From positions 287,443-351,442 of the forward strand of contig NZ_LMNF01000003.1 in NCBI RefSeq assembly GCF_001422485.1: a stretch of 64,000 bases of DNA, read 5' to 3'. A program made the translations under genes and the position numbers. The notes under the pieces were generated by a model. That model ran no database searches and was not told the DNA's origin. It saw nothing but the letters and a program-made list of their open reading frames with translations. Of the stretch, positions 52,763-59,827 are shown one piece after another. This DNA comes from Agreia sp. Leaf283. GTDB taxonomy: Bacteria; Actinomycetota; Actinomycetes; Actinomycetales; Microbacteriaceae. Position 1 is the stretch's first letter. Every line of letters begins with the position of its first letter.

Positions 52763-54016
52763 CTACTCGGAGTCGGTTCGAGATCGGATGAAGGCGTCGA
52801 TCACGGGAGCCGGATGGGTCATCCGCCAGACCGGCCCCGGATCGGCTATGCGCCTGTCGAGCTCGAGCAGCACGGTCACGTCTCCCGTGGGCGTGTGGAA
52901 CGTCACCTGACCGACGCGCGTTCCCTTCGCCGCGGTGGTCACCGGCTCCACCGTGATCGTCTTCGTGACCGGTGTCGTCAACCAGATCAGCTCGGATTTC
53001 GTGGTCACGGCCACCCCGTGGGCCTCGTCGCCCCAGGGGGTCGTGTACGTCACCAGCTCGTCGGCCTCGGCGACGAGCACCGTCTCGGTGAGTGTCTCGG
53101 CCGCGCTCGAGACGAGCGTCGTCAGGTCGCCATCCAGTGTCTCGTAATCGGGTTCGCGCAGGAAGGCGCCGTACAGCGGGACGGCATCGTCGCCCGTGCC
53201 GACGGTCAGTCGGAACAGGAAGCACAGCCCCGCCGCATCGGTGAAGCTGCGCGACAGGCCCGTTATGCCGTCTTCGGCGCGGTAGGCCGCGACGTTGTCG
53301 ACAGGCCGATTGCCCGCGACCACCACGCTGTCACGGCTCATGATGTCGGCGATCACGGGGTCGCCGAAAGCGCGTGACGCCAGGGCGGCGAGGTCGGATG
53401 CCGTGCCCTCCGATCCCTCGGCCAGTCCGGTCGCGTCGACCACGGTCGTGCCCGGGTATCCGTTCGCGGCCAGCCAGGCGTTCGCGGCCACGACGTAGTC
53501 GTCGACCGACCCGAACGCCCACCGTGCGAGCGCATCGGCGTGGGTGTTGCTCGAACCCAGCAGCATGGCCTGCAGGTACTGCTGCTCGGTCCAGGTCTCG
53601 CCGGCGATGAGCGAGATCGAGCGCGCCGCTTCGGAGATGTAGGTGACGTAGCCCGCGTAGTCCTCGGCGGTCACGACGATCGACGGCCCCGGCTTGCCGG
53701 CCTCGATCGGCTTCTCGTCGAGCACGACGAGAGCGGTGATCACCTTCGTCACGCCTCCCAGGGGAACAGCAGCGGTGTCGCCCCCGGATGCCAGCACCGA
53801 GCCGTCGGCCGTGGCGATCGCGCTCGCGCCGTTCTGCGAGACGGTCGGGGCGCCGCGAGTCGGAACGATGTCGGAGGCGTCGTCGATCACGGCCTCGGTG
53901 CGGGGGAGCGGACCCACGAGTGTCGCCGGCCCGTACAGCCCGATGGCGAGGATCAGGATGGCCACGAGCGCGATGCCCAGAGCCCGGTTGATTCGTGATG
54001 CCGCTGATCGAGCCAT
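52763..54016 (-). CDS. DD-carboxypeptidase (S11) homologue lacking catalytic residues
   Basis: This 417-residue protein has an N-terminal membrane anchor (residues 11-33) and a penicillin-binding fold outside the cell. The S11 signatures are eroded: SxxK reads GVTK (G88 in place of the nucleophile Ser, K91 kept), SxN is intact (S155-S-N157), and KTG has lost its Lys (DGITG, T252). Without the serine it cannot acylate, so a DD-carboxypeptidase or beta-lactam-binding role is unlikely; a scaffold or peptidoglycan-sensing role is inferred. A TAGCCT box (54028-54023, minus) lies 6 nt before the ATG. In Streptomyces an S11 gene also neighbours SCO4848, as here. Confidence 0.85.
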   Translation of the reverse strand: MARSAASRINRALGIALVAILILAIGLYGPATLVGPLPRTEAVIDDASDIVPTRGAPTVSQNGASAIATADGSVLASGGDTAAVPLGGVTKVITALVVLDEKPIEAGKPGPSIVVTAEDYAGYVTYISEAARSISLIAGETWTEQQYLQAMLLGSSNTHADALARWAFGSVDDYVVAANAWLAANGYPGTTVVDATGLAEGSEGTASDLAALASRAFGDPVIADIMSRDSVVVAGNRPVDNVAAYRAEDGITGLSRSFTDAAGLCFLFRLTVGTGDDAVPLYGAFLREPDYETLDGDLTTLVSSAAETLTETVLVAEADELVTYTTPWGDEAHGVAVTTKSELIWLTTPVTKTITVEPVTTAAKGTRVGQVTFHTPTGDVTVLLELDRRIADPGPVWRMTHPAPVIDAFIRSRTDSE

Positions 54017-54022
54017 GGGCCA

Positions 54023-54028
54023 AGGCTA
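54023..54028 (-). promoter_or_regulatory. Predicted leaderless -10 box (TAGCCT) of the S11 homologue
   Basis: The hexamer is 6 nt from the ATG at 54016 and lies in the 35-bp gap behind the zincin gene, so the S11 homologue need not rely on read-through. Confidence 0.45.
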
Positions 54029-54051
54029 ACCGGGTGGCGGTGGATCGCCGG

Positions 54052-54402
54052 TCAGCCCCAGCCGAGTTCGTGAAGTCTGGTGTCGTCGATGCCGTAGAAG
54101 TGGGCGATCTCGTGAACCAGGGTCACGTGGATCTGCTCCTTGAGCTCGTCGAGGTCGTCGACGAGTTCGAGCAGCGGCTCGCGGTAGAGCACGATGCGAT
54201 CGGGCATCTCGCCGAACCCGTACTGCCCCCGCTCCGTGAGGGCGACGCCGTCGTAGAGGCCCAGCAGGTCGAGGGAGCCGTCTTCCGGCCTGTCTTCGAC
54301 CACGAAGACCACGTTCTCGAGTCCGTCGATCATGTCGTCGGGCAGGAGGTCGAGTTCGGCCACCACGAGCGCCTCGAACTGCTCGGCGTCGATGTCGTGC
54401 AC
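54052..54402 (-). CDS. Zincin-like metallopeptidase family protein
   Basis: This 116-residue protein belongs to the small zincin family (PF06262 type). The HExxH zinc motif is HEIAHFYGID near residue 98. PDRIVLYREPLLE and the repeated Leu/Asp segment before it are typical. The GTG at 54402 is chosen for AAGGAG about 8 nt upstream on the minus strand; longer frames run into the tRNA. Members have no proven substrates. Confidence 0.88.
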   Translation of the reverse strand: MHDIDAEQFEALVVAELDLLPDDMIDGLENVVFVVEDRPEDGSLDLLGLYDGVALTERGQYGFGEMPDRIVLYREPLLELVDDLDELKEQIHVTLVHEIAHFYGIDDTRLHELGWG

Positions 54403-54441
54403 GGAGGGCTCTCCTTCGGACTGATACGCGCGGGATACGAC

Positions 54442-54473
54442 AAAGGCCCGGATCGTGATCGACCCGGGCCTTT
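54442..54473 (-). terminator. Rho-independent-type terminator after tRNA-His
   Basis: A perfect 10-bp stem, AAAGGCCCGG (54442-54451) with CCGGGCCTTT (54464-54473), encloses a 12-nt loop. Read on the minus strand it ends in a short U-run just after tRNA-His. Confidence 0.85.
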
Positions 54474-54478
54474 CTCTC

Positions 54479-54555
54479 TGGGGTGAATAACGGGGCTCGA
54501 ACCCGCGACATCCGGCTCCACAAGCCAGCGCTCTACCAACTGAGCTATATCCACC
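54479..54555 (-). tRNA. tRNA-His (anticodon GTG)
   Basis: The minus strand folds as a full cloverleaf: acceptor GTGGATA/TATTCAC, D-arm GCTCAGTTGGTAGAGC, anticodon loop TTGTGGA and T-arm GCGGGTTCGAGCCCCG. The extra G at -1 (54555), the discriminator C73 and an encoded CCA are the identity features of tRNA-His. It lies 47 bp downstream of orn and is followed by a strong terminator. Confidence 0.97.
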
Positions 54556-54602
54556 ATGTGCCACTCGATGAGAACTCATCGAAGCGACAGAAGAAGACTC
54601 TA

Positions 54603-55223
54603 CTACAGACCGGCGGCGAACTCGCGCACAATCGTCGAGGAAAGCTCCTTCAGGTCGTCGGTGGCCGGTCCGGGTTCGGCCACGAAGGCCCCCTTGCGGT
54701 AGTAGCCGAGCTCGCGGATCGACTCGAGGATGTCTGCGAGGGCGCGGTGGCCGCCGTCTTTCTTCGGTGCGTTGTAGTACACCCGGGGGAACCACCGGTG
54801 CACGAGTTCTTTGATGCTCGAGACATCGACGCTGCGGTAGTGCAGGTGGCCGTCGACGCGCGGCATGTACTTGGCGAGGAATGCGCGGTCGGTGCCGATG
54901 GTGTTTCCGGCGAGCGGTGCCTGCTGGCCGGTGGGAACGTACTTGAGGATGTACTCGAGCACCTGGAACTCGGCCTCTGCCAGGCTCACGCCGTTCGGTA
55001 TCTCCTGGTCGAGACCGCTGGACGCGTGCATGTCGCGCACGAAGTCGTTCATGTTCTGCAGCGCCGAGTCATCGGGCTTGATCACGATCGCGAACCCGGG
55101 ATCGATGATGTTGAGGTCGAAATCGGTGATGACGACGGCCACTTCGACGAGCTCATCGACGCTGAGGTCGAGTCCCGTCATTTCGCAGTCGATCCAAACG
55201 AGACGATCCGTGAGTGAAGCCAT
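54603..55223 (-). CDS. orn: Oligoribonuclease
   Basis: This 206-residue DEDDh exonuclease degrades 2-5-nt RNAs, including pGpG from cyclic-di-GMP turnover. Motifs: [10 protein letters not shown] (DxE, residues 10-19), [17 protein letters not shown] (near 110), and [14 protein letters not shown] with the catalytic His and Asp near 160. It is essential in many Actinobacteria. The ATG at 55223 has TAGGAT (55236-55231, minus) 7 nt upstream and no ribosome site. Confidence 0.96.
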   Translation of the reverse strand: MASLTDRLVWIDCEMTGLDLSVDELVEVAVVITDFDLNIIDPGFAIVIKPDDSALQNMNDFVRDMHASSGLDQEIPNGVSLAEAEFQVLEYILKYVPTGQQAPLAGNTIGTDRAFLAKYMPRVDGHLHYRSVDVSSIKELVHRWFPRVYYNAPKKDGGHRALADILESIRELGYYRKGAFVAEPGPATDDLKELSSTIVREFAAGL

Positions 55224-55230
55224 ATGCGCA

Positions 55231-55260
55231 ATCCTATCCGTGTGCTGAGAATCGTAGGAT
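55231..55260. promoter_or_regulatory. Overlapping divergent leaderless promoters (orn / SCO4848-type gene)
   Basis: TAGGAT on the minus strand (55236-55231) serves orn, and TAGGAT on the plus strand (55255-55260) serves the gene at 55268; each is 7 nt from its start codon. With 17-bp spacers each -35 position falls on the other promoter's -10 box, so the two should compete for polymerase. Confidence 0.5.
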
Positions 55261-55267
55261 GGACGCG

Positions 55268-55486
55268 ATGATCATCACTCTCTCCATCCTGCTTCTGGCC
55301 AACGCCCTCTGGAACGCGCTCGTGTGGCCGCGGTTCTATGCACGCATCAGCAAGGATCCCCGGGCGCGAGACTCCTCGGGCAGGGCGACGACCTTCCTCA
55401 AGGTCCACGCCGTGCTGATCGGCGTCTCGCTGCTGCTCGCCGCGGTCTCCCTCGTGGTGGCGATCATCGCGCTCGTCACCGCCTGA
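55268..55486 (+). CDS. SCO4848-type small membrane protein
   Basis: This 72-residue protein has two membrane segments (about 3-20 and 48-70) joined by a basic loop containing [14 protein letters not shown], as in the SCO4848 family of Actinobacteria. The function is unknown. The ATG at 55268 is preferred over an upstream in-frame ATG at 55259, because a TAGGAT box ends 7 nt before 55268 and overlaps the other codon. Confidence 0.82.
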   Translation: MIITLSILLLANALWNALVWPRFYARISKDPRARDSSGRATTFLKVHAVLIGVSLLLAAVSLVVAIIALVTA

Positions 55487-55525
55487 CGCGCTATCGTAGA
55501 AGCGCCTCGCCGTCGTGGCGCGCAC

Positions 55526-55598
55526 GCCTCCGTAGCTCAGTGGATAGAGCAAGAGCCTTCTAATCTCTTGGTCGTAGGTTCGATTCCTACCGGGGGCA
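55526..55598 (+). tRNA. tRNA-Arg (anticodon TCT)
   Basis: The cloverleaf is complete: acceptor GCCTCCG/CGGGGGC, D-arm GCTC...GAGC, anticodon loop CTTCTAA and T-arm GTAGGTTCGATTCCTAC, discriminator A73. CCA is not encoded. The pair closing the anticodon loop (31-39) reads C-T, a mismatch in an otherwise paired stem. It decodes the rare AGA/AGG codons of this GC-rich genome. Confidence 0.95.
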
Positions 55599-55637
55599 CC
55601 GTATTCATAGCCGTGTGATCAGCCTTGAGTTCGCCTC

Positions 55638-55659
55638 AATAGTTGTCGCTTCAACTATT
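55638..55659 (+). repeat. AT-rich inverted repeat before the flavin cassette
   Basis: AATAGTTG (55638-55645) and CAACTATT (55652-55659) form an 8-bp arm pair around 6 nt, about 100 bp upstream of the FMN-binding lipoprotein. The low GC is unusual locally. It could be the end of the tRNA-Arg transcript or a regulator site. Confidence 0.4.
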
Positions 55660-55761
55660 CTCAGGATTTCCACAGTCCTCACAAAGAAGTCGCAAGAGTC
55701 ACGCCCCTAGGGTCTAAGACGTACGTACTTGCCGTGTACATCCCGACTGATGGAGAGAACA

Positions 55762-56247
55762 ATGATCACCCGCCACCAGAAAACCGCTGTCACCGCCCTT
55801 GCCGGACTCTCGCTCCTCGGTGTCGTCACCGGTTGCTCGACCGAGGCCGCAACCACCGACTCCGCGAGCACGCCTGTCGCCACACCCACGAGCACCACCG
55901 AGGCGACCACCGACGCGGCCGAGTCCACCCCCGCTGCCGCAGGGTCGTCGGTCTACGCCGACGGCGAGTACTCGGCCGAGGGCGAGTACACCTCGCCGGG
56001 CGGCGAGGAGCACGTCTCCGTCTCGCTGACCCTCGCCGACGACGTCATCACGGCCGTCACGGTCACCCCCGAATCCACCAACCCCAACGGCAAGAAGTAC
56101 CAGGGCGAATTCGCCGACGGTATCGCTGCCGTTGTCGTCGGCAAGAGCATCGACGACATCTCCGTGTCGAAGGTGGCCGGTTCATCTCTGACGAGCGGCG
56201 GCTTCAACGACGCCGTCGACCAGATCAAGGCCGATGCCGCCGTCTAG
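55762..56247 (+). CDS. FMN-binding domain lipoprotein
   Basis: This 161-residue secreted lipoprotein has a signal peptide ending in the lipobox VVTGC (C25), a Ser/Thr-rich linker (about 27-65) and an FMN-binding domain (about 70-160, YADGEYSAEGEYTSPGG onward). The position equal to the flavinylation motif SGAT reads AGSS (139-142) followed by LTS, so the FMN acceptor would be Ser142 rather than the usual Thr. GGAG (55752-55755) precedes the ATG. It overlaps the flavin transferase gene by 14 bp and is the likely electron acceptor of the cassette on the outer face of the membrane. Confidence 0.9.
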   Translation: MITRHQKTAVTALAGLSLLGVVTGCSTEAATTDSASTPVATPTSTTEATTDAAESTPAAAGSSVYADGEYSAEGEYTSPGGEEHVSVSLTLADDVITAVTVTPESTNPNGKKYQGEFADGIAAVVVGKSIDDISVSKVAGSSLTSGGFNDAVDQIKADAAV

Positions 56248-57094
56248 TCTCCGTTTCGAAGGAATCGGCACGGCCTGGCAGATCGACACCCCCGACGAGC
56301 TCTCCGAGGTCGTCGTGGGTCGGGTGCGAGGCCGTGTCGAGGCTTTCGACCGTGCATACTCGCGGTTCCGCCCCGACTCCCTCGTCGCGAGGCTGGCCGA
56401 GGCGCCGGGAACGGTCGACTTTCCCGACGACGCCGCCGAGCTGTTCGACCTCTACGACCTGCTCGACGAGGTCAGCGAGGGGGCGGTGACCCCGCTCGTC
56501 GGCCGTTCGCTCGAACACCTCGGCTACGACAGCGGGTACAGCCTCACGGCCGGGCCCGGTCGGGTCGTTCCTGCGCGATGGCCGGATGCGGTCAGCCGCG
56601 TAGGCGCGAGCGTCACCACGACCGCTCCCACCGTCATCGACGTGGGCGCGGCCGGCAAGGGATACCTCATCGACCTGGTCGCCGAGGTGCTCGTCGAGTC
56701 CGACGTGGAGAGTTTCGTCATCGACGCGAGCGGAGACCTCGTCAACAGGGGTGAGCCCCTGCGCGTCGGCCTCGAGCATCCGTTCGACCCGAGCAAGGCG
56801 ATCGGGGTCGTGACACTCGGCAACGAGTCGCTGTGCGCATCCGGCTCGAACCGCCGCGTGTGGGGCGAAGGCCTGCACCACATTCTCGACGGGCGCACGG
56901 GCGCACCGACATCCGACATCATCGCGACCTGGGCGATCGCGAAGAACGGGCTCCTGGCCGACGGCCTCGCCACCGCACTGTTCTTCGTTCCGCCCGCCCG
57001 ATTGGCCCCCCACTTCGATTTCGACTGGGTGCGCATGCACTCGAACGGAATCGCCGAACGATCCCGCGCTCTGCGGGGAGAGGTCTTCTCCTGA
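56234..57094 (+). CDS. apbE: FAD:protein FMN transferase (ApbE)
   Basis: This 286-residue Mg-dependent enzyme attaches FMN from FAD covalently to Ser or Thr of partner proteins. The fold is recognised from FEGIGTAWQI and YSRFRPDSLVARL near the start, the VIDVGAAGKGYLIDLVAE segment (about 134-151) and DASGDLVNRG. FGRTGAPTSD-like DGRTGAPTSDI near 218 carries metal ligands. No signal peptide or lipobox is visible, unlike many ApbE proteins, so flavinylation may occur in the cytosol before export, or the start is misjudged. It overlaps both neighbours. Confidence 0.92.
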   Translation: MPPSSLRFEGIGTAWQIDTPDELSEVVVGRVRGRVEAFDRAYSRFRPDSLVARLAEAPGTVDFPDDAAELFDLYDLLDEVSEGAVTPLVGRSLEHLGYDSGYSLTAGPGRVVPARWPDAVSRVGASVTTTAPTVIDVGAAGKGYLIDLVAEVLVESDVESFVIDASGDLVNRGEPLRVGLEHPFDPSKAIGVVTLGNESLCASGSNRRVWGEGLHHILDGRTGAPTSDIIATWAIAKNGLLADGLATALFFVPPARLAPHFDFDWVRMHSNGIAERSRALRGEVFS

Positions 57095-58599
57095 TGGCTC
57101 GACTGGATGCCCTTTTGGGCAAAGTTCAGATGTACCGGCTCGTCAGTCTCGTGCTGGCCGCGATCGCACTCATTGCGATCGTCGAGAGCCTCGTCGGCGT
57201 TCTCGGCTTCGAGCCGCTGGCGCTGGTGGCGACCCTGGCCACCGTTCTGGTCGCCTGCGTCGTCGCCAACCGCGTCATGGCCCTGCTCTTCCGGGTGAGG
57301 CCGCACACGGAGTCGTCGATCATCACCGGACTCCTGCTGTTCTTCCTCTTCTTTCCCACGACAGACGGCCAGGAGCTGCTGACCGTCGCCCTCGTCGCCG
57401 CGATCGCCGTGGCCTCGAAGTACGTGCTCGCCTGGCGCGGCCGCCATATCTTCAACCCGGCCGCCATCGGAGCGGTCATCATCACGCTGACCGGGCTCAA
57501 CGCATCCGTCTGGTGGGTGGGCACACCGGTGCTGCTGCCCGCCGTCGCGATCGGCGCCCTTCTCGTGCTCTACCGCACTCGCCAGCTTCCGATGGGCCTC
57601 ACCTTCATCGTGCTGGCCACCGTCGTCGTGACGATCGTGCAGTCCTCCTTCGGACTCGCCCTGCCCGACGCCCTCGTCTACGCTCTCGGATCCACCCCGC
57701 TCGTGTTCCTGGCCGGATTCATGCTCAGCGAGCCGCTGACTCTGCCGCCACGCCTGTGGCAGAGGCTCGCGCTCGCCGGCATCGTCGCGCTGCTCTTCTC
57801 CATTCCCTTCTCGGTGGGCCCGCTGTACAGCAGCCCCGAGCTCGCCCTGGTCGTCGGAAATCTGCTGGCGTTCCTCGTGGGACAGCGCCGCGGGCTGTCG
57901 CTCTCGTTCGAACGCGCGACGAAGCTCACCCCCTCGACGACGGAGTTCGTCTTCTCGTCGAAGCGGCCGGTGTCGTTCCGGGCCGGGCAGTACATCGAGC
58001 TGTCGATTCCCCACCCCGGCGCCGACTCGTCGGGAACGCGACGGGTGTTCAGCATCGCGTCCGCTCCGAGCAACCCGCACGAGGTCCGCGTCGGGGTGCG
58101 CATGGGCGAATCGCCGTCGAGCTTCAAACGTGCGCTGGCGTCGCTGAAGCCGTCGCAGTCGGTGCGGGCGAACCTCGTCGCGGGCGATTTCCTGCTTCCC
58201 GGCGATGCATCGAAGCCGGTACTGCTCGTCGCCGGCGGCATCGGCATCACGCCGTTCATCAGCCAGCTGGAGCACGACGCTGCGGCGGGCGTCTCGCGCG
58301 ACCTGGTGCTCGTCTACGCCATCAGGGCGCACGAGGAGTTCGCCTACTCCGAAGCCCTGCAGCGATTGGGCGTGCGGGTCGTGCTCATCGCGCCCCGTGA
58401 GCCGGACTCCCTCACCGACAGCTGGACCTACGCCGGCTCGGGCCGTCTGACAGGCGAGCTGATCGAAGAGCAGGTGCCCGACGTGCGCGAGAGAATCGCA
58501 TTCGTCTCCGGCCCGCCGCGGCTCGTGGGTGCGGTTCGCACCGCACTGCGCCGGCTGAAGGTGCGCCGCATCGTCACCGACGCCTTCTCGGGATACTGA
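57094..58599 (+). CDS. RnfD/NqrB-like membrane protein fused to ferredoxin-reductase (FNR) domain
   Basis: This 501-residue protein has about nine membrane segments in residues 10-270, with the RnfD/NqrB landmarks SSIITGLLLFF (near 70) and GRHIFNPAAIG (near 120). Residues 275-501 form an FNR module: FRAGQYIELSIP and RRVFSIAS bind FAD, and VAGGIGITPFIS plus VSGPPRLVG bind NAD(P)H. No 2Fe-2S domain is present. The layout suggests electron flow from cytosolic NAD(P)H through FAD and the membrane domain to the external FMN lipoprotein. The ATG shares one base with the apbE stop; the frame upstream is a shadow of apbE. Confidence 0.9.
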   Translation: MARLDALLGKVQMYRLVSLVLAAIALIAIVESLVGVLGFEPLALVATLATVLVACVVANRVMALLFRVRPHTESSIITGLLLFFLFFPTTDGQELLTVALVAAIAVASKYVLAWRGRHIFNPAAIGAVIITLTGLNASVWWVGTPVLLPAVAIGALLVLYRTRQLPMGLTFIVLATVVVTIVQSSFGLALPDALVYALGSTPLVFLAGFMLSEPLTLPPRLWQRLALAGIVALLFSIPFSVGPLYSSPELALVVGNLLAFLVGQRRGLSLSFERATKLTPSTTEFVFSSKRPVSFRAGQYIELSIPHPGADSSGTRRVFSIASAPSNPHEVRVGVRMGESPSSFKRALASLKPSQSVRANLVAGDFLLPGDASKPVLLVAGGIGITPFISQLEHDAAAGVSRDLVLVYAIRAHEEFAYSEALQRLGVRVVLIAPREPDSLTDSWTYAGSGRLTGELIEEQVPDVRERIAFVSGPPRLVGAVRTALRRLKVRRIVTDAFSGY

Positions 58600-58615
58600 C
58601 GGACGCTGCCGTCAG
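58596..58615. terminator. Hairpin at the end of the flavin cassette
   Basis: CTGACGG (58596-58602) and CCGTCAG (58609-58615) form a 7-bp stem with a 6-nt loop over the stop codon, facing a convergent gene that ends at 58629. It resembles the hairpin at 2595-2612. Confidence 0.4.
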
Positions 58616-58628
58616 CCGGGTCTGCTCT

Positions 58629-59423
58629 CTAGTCGTTCTCTGACGCCCGACGCGGCGGGAAGGCGTTGACCGGAGGCGGCGTCGAGCCGTCGTCTCGGGA
58701 CTCGACGTGGCGCTCGACCGCGTTCAGATTCTCGAGCACGCGCTTCGTCTCGTCGCGCGCGGCCTGCTGCTCGGGCGTCTCGATCGGGGCCTCGATGCGC
58801 GCGGTCGCTGCCGGTGCCGTCGGCGTGATGACGGTCGTCGCCTCGGCCTCGGGACGGCTGTGCTGCTCGTGGTGCTGCTGGGCGACCCACTCCTCCTGCT
58901 GGCGGAGGAGCTGCCTCTCTGCGTCGTCGTCCTCGGCCCTCCAGCGATCGAGGTCGCCCTGGAAGACCTTGCGGCTGCGGCCGGGCCGTTCCTGCCATTC
59001 GATGAGACGGTCTCGGAACTCGATGACCGCGGGCTCGACCTGGTAGCCGAAGGTGGCGGAGTTGCGTCGCATGTCGGCAAGCGAATGGGCGGCCCAGTCG
59101 GCAGCGACGGCGGACCCCTTGATCGGGAGGAGGCGGATCTGGATGTCGGCCTGCCCGACGGCGCGGTCGGACATGATCTGCTCCTGCGGCGTCAGCGAGT
59201 TCCACACGGAGGCCTGCTGAGCCGAGTCGATCAGCGAGGCTATCGCTGCAACCTTGATCTCGCGGTCGTGCTTGGCGAGCAGCCGTTTGATCGAGCTGCT
59301 GGCGATCCAGGCACCGAGCAGCGCGGCCACGATGATCGCCACAGCGGGCACCACGATGCCCGACACGACGAAGCGTCCGTCGCTCGAAGTAAACCAGTCT
59401 GCGAAGTCGTTCCACCATTCCAT
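58629..59423 (-). CDS. Membrane-anchored protein with coiled-coil-like tail (unknown function)
   Basis: This 264-residue protein is not recognised. One membrane segment lies at about 19-40 (VVSGIVVPAVAIIVAALLGA), followed by a long, mostly helical, charged region with many Glu, Gln and Arg (about 45-200), then a Pro/Thr-rich and acidic end. It is predicted to face the cytosol after the anchor. The ATG at 59423 is chosen because TAGTCT (59436-59431, minus) is 7 nt upstream; the longer open frame begins with unlikely sequence. Confidence 0.75.
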   Translation of the reverse strand: MEWWNDFADWFTSSDGRFVVSGIVVPAVAIIVAALLGAWIASSSIKRLLAKHDREIKVAAIASLIDSAQQASVWNSLTPQEQIMSDRAVGQADIQIRLLPIKGSAVAADWAAHSLADMRRNSATFGYQVEPAVIEFRDRLIEWQERPGRSRKVFQGDLDRWRAEDDDAERQLLRQQEEWVAQQHHEQHSRPEAEATTVITPTAPAATARIEAPIETPEQQAARDETKRVLENLNAVERHVESRDDGSTPPPVNAFPPRRASEND

Positions 59424-59430
59424 GAGGCGA

Positions 59431-59436
59431 AGACTA
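59431..59436 (-). promoter_or_regulatory. Predicted leaderless -10 box (TAGTCT)
   Basis: The hexamer is 7 nt from the ATG of the coiled-coil-like membrane protein. Confidence 0.45.
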
Positions 59437-59499
59437 CGTCGAAGATCGCGGGCAGGCCGTCGCGACGAGCCGAGGAGAGATCGATTCGTGGTGCATCGA

Positions 59500-59751
59500 T
59501 CAGGCGAAGCAGGCTCGAGCGCTCTCGAATGACCAGAAATCGCCGATGTCGACCAGCCGGGTGGTGTTCGCCACAAGGCGGCGCGCGGAGAAGTGGTGTG
59601 CTGCGCCCGAGCTGACCTCTTCGATGTACCCCTGCACGTGACCGGCGGGGTGCACCACCCGCCAGAAGCCCGGTCGCAGGGCGATGAGCGACGTCGCGGT
59701 CGTGGTGGACGCAGTGGTGGTGGACGCAGTGGTGGTGGATGTGCTGATCAT
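59500..59751 (-). CDS. Small protein with Thr-rich tandem repeat near its N-terminus
   Basis: This 83-residue protein is not recognised. Residues 2-19 consist of a Ser/Thr/Ala tandem repeat (TTTAS-like units). The rest is a compact domain with FWRVVHPAGHVQGYIEEV and SARRLVANTTRLVDIGDFW. Related short domains in Actinobacteria have no known role. The ATG at 59751 has GGAGC about 6 nt upstream on the minus strand; a longer frame to 59814 is less likely. Confidence 0.65.
   Translation of the reverse strand: MISTSTTTASTTTASTTTATSLIALRPGFWRVVHPAGHVQGYIEEVSSGAAHHFSARRLVANTTRLVDIGDFWSFESARACFA
59702..59740. repeat. Short tandem repeat, 15-bp unit
   Basis: The unit GTGGTGGTGGACGCA, or one base different, occurs about two and a half times in a row inside the start of the 83-residue gene. 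Because the unit is a multiple of 3, length change would keep the frame. Confidence 0.7.
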
Positions 59752-59827
59752 TGCTGCTCCTGTCTTCGCGCCGGCCCGGCATTCTCGTGATGAGAAGAGG
59801 CTAGGACCAGCCACCGACAGTGCCGCG

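Noticed and set aside
58600-59500. Further members of the flavin electron-transfer cassette on the minus strand
   Set aside because: The next genes are convergent, have no redox motifs and their own predicted promoters.
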